The notes beneath the pieces are model-generated. The model did no database searches. It was not told the origin of the DNA and saw only the letters and a program-made list of their open reading frames with translations. From assembly GCA_964522105.1 (NCBI GenBank), contig CAZFVA010000003.1, positions 121,499 through 185,498 of the forward strand: a DNA stretch of 64,000 nucleotides, read 5' to 3'. Each line of letters opens with the position of its first letter. Position 1 is the first letter of the stretch. A program made the translations under genes and the position numbers. This document shows positions 1 through 7,661 of this stretch, piece after piece. This DNA is from JAGOFO01 sp964522105. Its GTDB lineage: Bacteria > Myxococcota_A > UBA9042 > DTJE01.

Positions 1-1
1 T

Positions 2-1063
2 CTTGGTTACAGGACTAAATCTGGTGATATATCAGTCGGTTTCGAAAGTTTGAAAGGGTACACGCTTGGTGCAGGTAACCTGGTTTCGATGTTTTACGGC
101 ACCGTTGATACCGATCACTGGCGTACCGGGATTTTTGCAAAACTGCACTGGGACCCGGCAGGTGCCGACCTGTTTCTGGATTCCTTTCTGGGGCCGTCAG
201 TCTTTGGTGGTCGCATTTACGTGCGCCCGCTGTGGTTCGTGGACAAAAATGGCCTTGTCGGCAAGCTTGAATTTGGAGTGTCGGTCGCCACCGACATCTT
301 TGCACCATACACACTGGGCAGCATTCTGCCTGACGAGCATGGCCTTGTTTCGCAGGGTTCAGATGCAGTTACAGGATGGTCAGTGGACATGCGGTGGCCG
401 CTTCGCGCTGCCGACTGGGCCGAAGTCACGCCGTGGACCGCCTGGTCGCGGATAGGGCTTGCTGATGCCGGTCATGTCGGGCTGGATCTGGCCTTCCGCA
501 TCAATAACAAATTCAGGCTTACTGTCCAGGGCGAGTGGCGCTTTATGGAAAGCGGCTTCGCGGCAGGGTATTTTGACAATCTTTACATGGCCGACAGGTA
601 CGACTTTGGCTCGTGGCGCAATATCTTCCCGGGCGCCGTTTCAAAGCAGGCGTTTCTTGAATCCGGCAGTTTCGATCGCATGGGCGGTTCGGTCGGTGTG
701 ATGGCTGAGTGGGATCCCTGGCTTTCAGCGTGGTTCCGCGCTGATATCGATGAAGACGGCTTTTTTACCAGATATCGGATGGGCGTCACGGTCACCGTCC
801 CAAAAAGGCTGATTCTGACGGGCTCCCTGACTGCCAGAGGATTTGGCGCAGCCAATGACGATGCGGCCGCGGACAGGCTTAACGGATCAATCGTGGCTGA
901 CGTGACTGTCTGGAAATTCGTCGGGGTGTTTGCGTCGTATTCCCGCGACCTTTACGTTCCTGTCGGTGGCAGCGATATCGGGCGTTATGTCGGTACAGAC
1001 ACTGCGCTTGTCGGTTTAAGGCTGTCCTTCGGCCTGCTTTCCGACAGGAAAAAGAAGAAGTAA
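2..1063 (+). CDS. Outer-membrane beta-barrel protein, 5' end missing
   Basis: The reading frame is open from base 2 and has no stop before 1061, so the gene starts left of the window; the TTG at 50 is only an internal leucine. The visible ~353 residues alternate short aromatic/hydrophobic strands with Gly/Asp/Asn turns, for example WRTGIFAKLHW and MGVTVTVPKRLILTGSL, as in outer-membrane barrels. The last strand, LVGLRLSFGL, is followed by an unusual basic tail, DRKKKK. No family is recognised. A porin-like or assembly-related barrel is the natural reading, but substrate and strand number cannot be set without the N-terminus. Confidence 0.6.
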   Translation, partial: LGYRTKSGDISVGFESLKGYTLGAGNLVSMFYGTVDTDHWRTGIFAKLHWDPAGADLFLDSFLGPSVFGGRIYVRPLWFVDKNGLVGKLEFGVSVATDIFAPYTLGSILPDEHGLVSQGSDAVTGWSVDMRWPLRAADWAEVTPWTAWSRIGLADAGHVGLDLAFRINNKFRLTVQGEWRFMESGFAAGYFDNLYMADRYDFGSWRNIFPGAVSKQAFLESGSFDRMGGSVGVMAEWDPWLSAWFRADIDEDGFFTRYRMGVTVTVPKRLILTGSLTARGFGAANDDAAADRLNGSIVADVTVWKFVGVFASYSRDLYVPVGGSDIGRYVGTDTALVGLRLSFGLLSDRKKKK

Positions 1064-1095
1064 CAGGGGCGATTTACGCGGCTTATCCGGTTACG

Positions 1096-1305
1096 AGGTC
1101 TTTGTTACTGCGCTGCCGCGTTGCCTTTGAACTGCCAGATTTCCCGGTCGNNNNNNNNNNNNNNNNNNNNNNNNNNNNNNNNNNNNNNNNNNNNNNNNNN
1201 NNNNNNNNNNNNNNNNNNNNNNNNNNNNNNNNNNNNNNNNNNNNNNNNNNAGGTCTTTGTTACTGCGCTGCCGCGTTGCCTTTGAACTGCCAGATTTCCC
1301 GGTCG
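1096..1305. repeat. Scaffold gap flanked by an exact 55-bp duplication
   Basis: Bases 1096-1150 and 1251-1305 are identical over 55 bases, with exactly 100 N between them (1151-1250). The second copy is the end of the convergent minus-strand gene; the first is the same sequence left on the neighbouring contig. A 55-base overlap is what a de Bruijn assembler with k=55 leaves when two contigs share an edge but are joined by scaffolding. It is most likely an assembly artefact, and the true distance may be zero. Confidence 0.85.
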
Positions 1306-2933
1306 GCCTGTCTGTAAATTCTTGTAAGACCTTCTATTTGTGGCATCGGGCCGAAAGCGGCTTCGCGCGGACCGTACATTACATATGAGATACCGGCGGA
1401 ATTCAGAAATCCTGCAATCTGTTCAGGTTTTCCCCCGCCCGAGAAGAACCACTTAACAAGGTCAGCTTTTTCGTTGTAGCGTGTTGAAAGAAACCACTGG
1501 CCTGCAAATACCGGTTTGCCGGTTTTCCACGGCACAATCATGCCTTCCCACGGGTCACACAGGATGCCGCCGGACGGTTGATTACGCAGGAATTCAAGGG
1601 CGGCCAGGTGTTCGGTCGATGCGGTTGCGGCAAATCGTGAACTTTCGGGCGTGACGTCAACGGCCAGTCCGGCGATTGAGTTTCCGGAAGTCACCAACAG
1701 AAATGTGGCAATCGCAGTAACGTTGAACATCTTGTTTTTATTATCATTCCTGGTTTGTTTTCGGGCCGCCAGCCTGTCCAGAACGGCATACAGACCGGCC
1801 ATCTCAAGCAGGGCCAGCGGGATGAATATCGAAGACTGGAACTTCGCGCCGGTCACAAACGGGTTCAACGTCAGGGCAAACGCTGCGGCAAGCCAGATAA
1901 CAAGCCAGCTGCCGCCCGGTTTCAGCGCAGCAGCTTTTTCATGATTACGGTGAATAAGGAAAAAGGGCAGCGCGACCCAGGGCCCGTAAACTATCGGGTA
2001 CAGAAAAACCGGGTAATTCAGCTTCCACAGCCCGGTCTGGGCGTTTGACGCCGCGGCGACAGGATCTTCGGATGACCATATGATGAAGGCAGCCACTGTC
2101 AGCGGCCCTGTAAGTGCCGCAAGATTATTAAATAGTGATTGGCCCAGGGCTGGAAGATACGGGCGTCCGGTCTGGTTCGGGACGAATACAGAAACGACGA
2201 CAGCCAGTCCCCAGACCATGGCTGAATAAGGATGCAGAAACCATAGAACTGCGAATCCAAGTCCGCTTATAAAACCTGAAAGGTGCAGTGCGAATCGATT
2301 TTTCGGCAGGGATTGCCTGTTACGAATCTGAAACAGGACAAGGGCCGTAATCACAGTTGTCGGGATAGCCCAGACCAGATTTGTAGAGGCATAAAAAATG
2401 TTGAAGTTCCATGGGTTATCCAGGAAATTTGCCCACGCGTATCCAGACGTTGACAGCCATTGATACAGAAGTGGCCTGATCAGCCAGTCTATTCCGCCGG
2501 AAAAAAGAACGAATATCTGAGCCGCCAGGGCGCGGCCGGGTCTGTCAAAAACAGCCAGGCACAGATGCCACAGCAACAGGCAGAACAGGGCCAGCACCAG
2601 TATTCTAAGCGTGTGCCATACGATCGGCCCCGGCAGGGGAATAATTGATTCAATGGCCCCGGCTGCTACCAGCCCGATCATCAGGAACCGTCCGTCCTGC
2701 GGGGCCGTCGTGAACAGATTCTTTGTCAGGATTGCGCCGTCGGCCCTGGTTTGTTCAGCGTACATCGTGTAGGCGTAATGGTCGGTCGGAAGATGTGCAA
2801 AGCCAAGGAATTCGCGTCCGGCAGGCTGGACGCCGGTTGCAGGTCTGATACATAGCCAGATTTGTGCCGCAAGAAATACAATTGAAGCGAATGCAGCCAA
2901 ATTCCTGCAGGCATGTGAATTGCCCGGAATCAC
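1260..2933 (-). CDS. Polytopic membrane protein, GT-C glycosyltransferase-like
   Basis: A 557-residue protein with roughly ten hydrophobic segments after an N-terminal one (residues ~12-30), and a soluble C-terminal domain (~435-557). An acidic/His loop after the first segment (FLGFAHLPTDHYAY, ~42-55) is where GT-C enzymes carry catalytic acids. GT-C members use polyprenyl-phosphate sugars on the outer face of the inner membrane; membership here rests on architecture only. The start is GTG, supported by GGAGG six bases upstream. It lies 21 bases after the TatT-like gene and is the last gene of the minus-strand operon from 7368. The C-terminal codons are duplicated across the scaffold gap, so the end should be treated with mild caution. 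Confidence 0.55.
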   Translation of the reverse strand: MIPGNSHACRNLAAFASIVFLAAQIWLCIRPATGVQPAGREFLGFAHLPTDHYAYTMYAEQTRADGAILTKNLFTTAPQDGRFLMIGLVAAGAIESIIPLPGPIVWHTLRILVLALFCLLLWHLCLAVFDRPGRALAAQIFVLFSGGIDWLIRPLLYQWLSTSGYAWANFLDNPWNFNIFYASTNLVWAIPTTVITALVLFQIRNRQSLPKNRFALHLSGFISGLGFAVLWFLHPYSAMVWGLAVVVSVFVPNQTGRPYLPALGQSLFNNLAALTGPLTVAAFIIWSSEDPVAAASNAQTGLWKLNYPVFLYPIVYGPWVALPFFLIHRNHEKAAALKPGGSWLVIWLAAAFALTLNPFVTGAKFQSSIFIPLALLEMAGLYAVLDRLAARKQTRNDNKNKMFNVTAIATFLLVTSGNSIAGLAVDVTPESSRFAATASTEHLAALEFLRNQPSGGILCDPWEGMIVPWKTGKPVFAGQWFLSTRYNEKADLVKWFFSGGGKPEQIAGFLNSAGISYVMYGPREAAFGPMPQIEGLTRIYRQADREIWQFKGNAAAQ

Positions 2934-2954
2934 AGGAATCCTCCGCTGCCCGGG

Positions 2955-3824
2955 TTACTCGTTACTGGGTTTGTTGGTGCCATTCAGGCGTGCCATGATC
3001 GTGGCCGCTTTTTCCGGGCCGACGATGTCTTCGGCAAGCTTCTTGATGTCCTTTATCCAGACGTAGCGCCGGATGCCCCAGCTTTCGGCTTTAAGCAGGT
3101 CGATAGTCTGTTCGATCTGGTCCAGAGCGGCTTCGGCGTCTTCCTGTGCTTCCCACAGACCTTTAGCGTGATAAAGGTGGTTCAGCGGGTAATCGGGAAA
3201 CAGCACTACTGCTTCTTCAAGTAATTCCATGCCGCGGTCGGGATCCCCGGGGCCCATCGGCCATCCCGGAGCCCGCGTAAGAAAGTATCCAAGCAAACGT
3301 CTCGGGCCACCAAAGTCAATGTCCGGGTCCATCTTCAGCGCGCGCACCATATGCTTATGTAGTTTGCCCAGGCTGCGCATGGCCTTCATGATGGTGTCAG
3401 AAACGGCCAGTCCAAGATTTACAGCGTAGTAATAGGACGACTCGGGCTCGAGCAGTGCGCCTGTTGCCATTGCATATTCGGCCCAGGCAACCCCTTCCCG
3501 CGCTATCGAATGTCTTCTTGCCGTCCCTGCGTCGCCTTCCGGGCTGCTTTCCGCCAGTACCGAGCAAAGTTGTGAAGCCTGCAGTGATGCAGCGGCAAGC
3601 GGCGGTTTCATGCCCCGGATGGCCGAAAGCGCACAACTGAGTTGCGACATGGACGAACGGTTGATGTCAGTGTGGACCGGGGCCAGTGCGTCTTCCAGAT
3701 TATCAGGACACGAATCAAGCGATTCAAGTACGTAAAGTTTTCCGCTGAAAGCCGGCCCGCACCCTGTAATAAAACAGGCAGACAGGGCGACGAAGGACAA
3801 GACGATGCGGTGAGCTATTTCCAC
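2955..3824 (-). CDS. TatT-like lipoprotein (TRAP-associated T component family)
   Basis: A 289-residue lipoprotein: signal peptide with lipobox ITGC (Cys22), then an all-helical repeat fold. The stretch DFGGPRRLLGYFLTRAPGWP, followed by an alpha-helical hairpin (MELLEEAVVLFPDYPLNHLY), is characteristic of the TatT family (PF16811), TPR-like lipoproteins that partner periplasmic binding proteins of TRAP-type uptake systems. No TRAP membrane genes (DctQ/DctM) lie nearby; instead it overlaps by 10 bases a PhnD-type binding protein gene, which follows an MMPL exporter. It may act as a scaffold for that binding protein. Family call fairly sure, role inferred. Confidence 0.75.
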   Translation of the reverse strand: MEIAHRIVLSFVALSACFITGCGPAFSGKLYVLESLDSCPDNLEDALAPVHTDINRSSMSQLSCALSAIRGMKPPLAAASLQASQLCSVLAESSPEGDAGTARRHSIAREGVAWAEYAMATGALLEPESSYYYAVNLGLAVSDTIMKAMRSLGKLHKHMVRALKMDPDIDFGGPRRLLGYFLTRAPGWPMGPGDPDRGMELLEEAVVLFPDYPLNHLYHAKGLWEAQEDAEAALDQIEQTIDLLKAESWGIRRYVWIKDIKKLAEDIVGPEKAATIMARLNGTNKPSNE

Positions 3825-4636
3825 AGTGATCTGGCCTCGTTGAAAGTCTTTTCGTCGGTTTTGACAAAGCCCTTGATGCCGAACATTTCACAGAACTGCG
3901 TGCCGTCTTTCGTACTGCAGAATTTTTCCATTGTCGCGGTGAATTTCTTTCTGTCGTCCGCGGAAGTCTTTGTTTTGCTGGCGACCATCGGCATCAACGG
4001 CAAAGCCTTTGACGTGAAAATGACTTCAAGATCCTTGTTCAGCGGGTGGGACTTCAGGCTTGAGTATTGCTGATCAGTAACCAGGGCTGCATCAACGGTG
4101 CCTTCCGAAAGGTCGCGCAGGGTTTTCAACGCCTTGGTTGATTTATCAAGTGTGTAAGCCGCGAGGGGGTATTTGCCGGCAAAGACGACCTTTTCAACGA
4201 AAGTTGGTTCGGCAAAAGGCGTACCGCCAAGCTTCTTTCCTTTCAGTGCATCCATTGAACTGAAAGTTCCTTTTTTTGCCAGAACCCTGAAAGTTTCAGT
4301 CGCCTTGCCATCAATTTTCGGCTGGACCATGGCAATTAACTTGTCTTCATGGGAGAGGTAGTAACCAAGCGAAACAATAGCGAAATCAGGATTGGCCGCC
4401 ATCAGTGTGTCGCATTTTTCGGCTTCGGATGTAAATTCTGTTGTAAACAGGTTTTCTGTCCAACCGGCAAGCTTTTCCACGACCCGCAGCATCTGGTCTG
4501 TCGCCGGCTTGGCGTCACGTTCCTTGACGTTTCCGCCGGGATAACAAAGTACAAGGGATCTGGTCGCGGCGCCTGCACCGGCGGCAATTGTCACGACTAA
4601 TATGGCTGCAAACGCTGTGAATGCTAACTTTCTCAT
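3815..4636 (-). CDS. PhnD/SsuA-type periplasmic binding protein
   Basis: A 273-residue secreted protein with a Sec signal peptide ending near AAGAGA (residues ~1-23). It has the two-lobe features of PhnD-like binding proteins (PF12974): an early LVLCYPGG strand, DFAIVSLGYYLSHE, and lobe-2 TVDAALVTDQQYSSL. The start at 4636 is chosen over an in-frame codon 54 bases upstream because AAGGTG sits six bases before it and the ATG overlaps the stop of the upstream exporter gene (ATGA, translational coupling). The family usually feeds ABC importers of phosphonate, sulfonate or nitrate; here it is coupled to an MMPL exporter and a TatT-like lipoprotein, so the ligand is unknown. Confidence 0.8.
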   Translation of the reverse strand: MRKLAFTAFAAILVVTIAAGAGAATRSLVLCYPGGNVKERDAKPATDQMLRVVEKLAGWTENLFTTEFTSEAEKCDTLMAANPDFAIVSLGYYLSHEDKLIAMVQPKIDGKATETFRVLAKKGTFSSMDALKGKKLGGTPFAEPTFVEKVVFAGKYPLAAYTLDKSTKALKTLRDLSEGTVDAALVTDQQYSSLKSHPLNKDLEVIFTSKALPLMPMVASKTKTSADDRKKFTATMEKFCSTKDGTQFCEMFGIKGFVKTDEKTFNEARSLWK

Positions 4637-7368
4637 TTTTTCACCTTGCGGAATAATTGCCCGACTGCCGGTGAAATCACCAGCGCACAACTAAGGCAAC
4701 AAACCAGACCAATTGTAACAGCAATTCCCAGAGTTGAAATGCCGCGGTATTCGGCCAGTGCCAGACACCCGACACCTGCCAGGGTCGTAAGGGCGGCCAC
4801 CATAATTGGCAGGCCGGCGACCTTCAGTACCTGCCACGGGCTCAACTCCACAAGCTCATGGTATCGATGTGCGAACCAGACGCCGTAGTCCAGCGCGAGG
4901 GCCATCAACAAGGGCAGCGCGATGATATTGGCGTAGTTGTATTTGAATCCGGTGTACTCGCCCAGAATTGCCAGTATCCCGAGCATCCAGCCCTCGCCGA
5001 CAAGAAGTGGAAGTGCAGCGACAAGGAAAGCCGGGATGCTGTGAAGGACTATCAGCAGGAAAAGCATCGAAACGATAATTGCGCGCAGTGTTCCGGTAAA
5101 GAAGCTTGATTTGGCAAGTTCGGCCTGAACGTTGTGTGTCGTCGGGAAACCGGTGGCCGTCGGATTGATTGCGTAAATGTCTGTCATCATCGTTTTCAGG
5201 AACGCGATGTCATAGACCGACTTTGCAGGATAGACGTACATCGCAACCGAGCCGTCCTTTCCAAAGAACCGGCTGCGGAGATTGTCCGGAAGATCTGCGG
5301 CGGTAAGGACTTTGGCGTCTTTCCACATTGACAGCTTCGACACCATGTATCTGGCGTCGCTCATCATCGCGGTCAGGAATGCCTGGTTCGCCTTTCCAGC
5401 TTTTGCAGGATCCGCCTTTAACTTTGCGATGATCTTTGCGACCCGTGACCTGACACCCTCAAGAGAATTGGCCAGTTCGCCGTGACCGGCATTGAACGAA
5501 GCTTCCTGATAGTCATCAAGCATCTCAAGCGCCTGCTCGAGCATTGAAGCAATCTGCAGTGGCGCGCCGTTGTCAGGCAGGATGAAGTTCTTTTCATCCA
5601 TGACGAACTTTGCAACATCTGATTCAGAAAGGATTTTTCCAACACGCCTGGCCGGTTCCACGCGTTCGGCGGCGTCAGCAGGGAAGAAACTCATCGGGGA
5701 CTGGACCTTGACGACAGTCTTTAACTTTTCGGCTTTCGGCACCATTTCGCGTGCTTCTTCAAGCGACTTGGCCATCATGATGACGACTTCAGACTGGTAG
5801 TCGCTTTCTTTGACCATCTTTTTGGAATAGATGGCGGTCTGCGAGTCGGCCGGAAGCATGTTCAGTACGTCGTAGTCAAACGGTAGATTCAGGCCTTTCC
5901 AGGCGCCGAAAGCGGCCAGAGCTACAGCGACAAGCACAACGGTTGCCGCGATCGGTTTCGGCATTACGCGGCCGGTTCCGGGGCTTACATCAGCGTGGTT
6001 GACGCCGGTCGTTTCTTTGTTTTTGGGTTTAATAAGGACAAAAATCGCCGGAAGCATAAGGAATGTGGATATCTGAACAGTTACGACGCCGCAGGCGGCA
6101 ACAAGGCCAAGCTCCGAAAAGCCGGTGAATTCAACGGTTGCCAGAGCAGCGAAGACAAGAGTCGATGCGATGCCGGCAGTGATAACCGGTTTGGACGACG
6201 CCGCCGTTCCGATCATTATGGCTTCCATCAGGGGAACGCCACGTTTCATTTCTTCAAGGATTCTGGACGATATGAAGACCCCGTAGTCAACCCCCAGGCC
6301 GAACAGGATGGCGGTGAAGGCGCTGGTTACCATCGTCATGTGACCGACTGTCAGGTAAATCAGGCCAAGACTCCAGACTGAGCCGATACCCATCGCCCCG
6401 AACACGACGATGCCGCGTCTGAACGATTTCATGACGAAGAAGATGACCAGGAAGACCAGGATACCGGCCCCGATTATTGTTACGGTGACGCCCTTCCCGA
6501 TGTAGCTGAATTCTTCGTAAAGGGTCGATGGCATCCCGGCCAGTCCAGTTGTCGGAACGTTCCTTCCGGCAGCCTTCCATTCCGCTTTGAGCGTCTCGTT
6601 GGTCTTTTCGATATTCTCGTAAAAAGGCTTAATGAATTCGTAGGCTTCTGATGCCTCGGCTTTGCGGATGAACAGGAACAGCATCTTGCCGTCGTGAGAA
6701 TCGTAGAAGCCGTTACCGACAACCAACTTCTGGGCTTCAGGCTGGTCAGCAAGAAGCTTTTCCCAGGAAATTTTCGCAGGGGTAGTTTCGGAATCGAGCC
6801 ACCGGAGCCATTCATCAAGGAAGAATTGCATGCCGTTAAGCGCGTTCTTCGCTGAACTCATGTCTATATTGGATGTCGGGATAGACGGCGGGTTGCTGAA
6901 ATATTCGGTGCTGCGGCTTAACGCCTCTTCGACGTTTGCCGGAACCTTGCCGTCCATGTTCAACAGGCCATCCATGAAGGTTGCGGCCTTGTCGAACTGG
7001 TCGCGCGGCAGCATCGTGTATGAATGGGAAACCATAAAGTTCAGATCAAGATTTGCGTCTGCAGTCTTGACTTCCGGAAGGGTCTCCAGGCGCTTCGAGA
7101 GTTCCCGGGCGTACTCTTCAAGATCCTGCCGGGGGGCGCCTTCGATGGCGATTATCAAATCCGAAGCGGCGCCGAAGTTTTCCATGTAGTGGTTAAAGCG
7201 TTGGACGACGTCGCTTTTTGCTGAAAGCAGGGCGTTTCTGGACGTGAAAGTCGGCATGATCATCAGGGCCCATATCGACATTCCGCAGATGACAGCCGCG
7301 GCCGCCAGGAACTTCCATGGATTTCTGGCGGAGAGGCCGGCGATTCGGCCGATGAATTTTTCAATCAT
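4633..7368 (-). CDS. MMPL/RND-family transporter
   Basis: A 911-residue protein with the duplicated RND layout: a TM helix (~18-38), a large periplasmic domain, five to six TM helices (~290-445), TM7 (~470-490), a second periplasmic domain, and a final TM group (~755-905). Both halves carry the MMPL signature in TM4, GLGVDYGVFIS and ALALDYGVWFAHRY, whose Asp residues are the expected proton-relay residues. Such proteins export lipids, hopanoids or siderophores, or support sterol-like transport, at the inner membrane. First gene of the four-gene minus operon; no clear ribosome site precedes its ATG. A promoter with an overlapping dyad lies ~80-110 bases upstream. Substrate unknown. Confidence 0.88.
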   Translation of the reverse strand: MIEKFIGRIAGLSARNPWKFLAAAAVICGMSIWALMIMPTFTSRNALLSAKSDVVQRFNHYMENFGAASDLIIAIEGAPRQDLEEYARELSKRLETLPEVKTADANLDLNFMVSHSYTMLPRDQFDKAATFMDGLLNMDGKVPANVEEALSRSTEYFSNPPSIPTSNIDMSSAKNALNGMQFFLDEWLRWLDSETTPAKISWEKLLADQPEAQKLVVGNGFYDSHDGKMLFLFIRKAEASEAYEFIKPFYENIEKTNETLKAEWKAAGRNVPTTGLAGMPSTLYEEFSYIGKGVTVTIIGAGILVFLVIFFVMKSFRRGIVVFGAMGIGSVWSLGLIYLTVGHMTMVTSAFTAILFGLGVDYGVFISSRILEEMKRGVPLMEAIMIGTAASSKPVITAGIASTLVFAALATVEFTGFSELGLVAACGVVTVQISTFLMLPAIFVLIKPKNKETTGVNHADVSPGTGRVMPKPIAATVVLVAVALAAFGAWKGLNLPFDYDVLNMLPADSQTAIYSKKMVKESDYQSEVVIMMAKSLEEAREMVPKAEKLKTVVKVQSPMSFFPADAAERVEPARRVGKILSESDVAKFVMDEKNFILPDNGAPLQIASMLEQALEMLDDYQEASFNAGHGELANSLEGVRSRVAKIIAKLKADPAKAGKANQAFLTAMMSDARYMVSKLSMWKDAKVLTAADLPDNLRSRFFGKDGSVAMYVYPAKSVYDIAFLKTMMTDIYAINPTATGFPTTHNVQAELAKSSFFTGTLRAIIVSMLFLLIVLHSIPAFLVAALPLLVGEGWMLGILAILGEYTGFKYNYANIIALPLLMALALDYGVWFAHRYHELVELSPWQVLKVAGLPIMVAALTTLAGVGCLALAEYRGISTLGIAVTIGLVCCLSCALVISPAVGQLFRKVKK

Positions 7369-7391
7369 TTATAAAAACCTTGTTGTAACAC

Positions 7392-7407
7392 GCCGAGTTA
7401 GCTCGGC
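7392..7407 (-). promoter_or_regulatory. Leader hairpin of the MMPL operon
   Basis: GCCGAG-ttag-CTCGGC forms a perfect 6-bp stem with a four-base loop, between the predicted promoter and the MMPL start codon, in a 5' leader of about 75 bases. There is no U-run, so it is not a terminator. It may stabilise the leader or be incidental. Confidence 0.35.
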
Positions 7408-7449
7408 CGCTAAGCCACAGGCCACGAAAGCGCCTGTAGATTGAGGTCG

Positions 7450-7500
7450 ATTGTCACAGTGTGAGTGCGGAATTGTCAAGTTCGCATCGTCACTGTGGAC
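7450..7500 (-). promoter_or_regulatory. Predicted sigma-70 promoter overlapped by an imperfect dyad
   Basis: On the minus strand, TTGACA (7479-7474) is followed after 18 bases by GACAAT (7455-7450): a perfect -35 and a 4/6 -10. The same region is a nested inverted repeat: CACAGTG (7455-7461) pairs with CACTGTG (7491-7497), and TGCGGAA (7466-7472) with TTCGCA (7481-7486), with the -35 in the centre. This would suit a repressor controlling the exporter operon; the regulator is not in the window. Between 7501 and 7661 no convincing promoter for the rightward lipoprotein genes was seen. Confidence 0.45.
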
Positions 7501-7661
7501 AAGAATAATTCCCAGTAAAATTAAAGGGTTTGCTGCAAAATGGTGACGACTGATGGACCCTTGTGGATTCCAGCGGTTGACGCCGTTCCGGCTTATCAAT
7601 AATCTGCACCGGCACCAGCCGCATTTTACTACGGGCTGTTATGGTTACCAAGGAGGATACA

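Noticed and set aside
1102..1317. Open frame crossing the first N gap
   Set aside because: It is read through N and repeats the 55-bp duplicated flank; it has no coding support.
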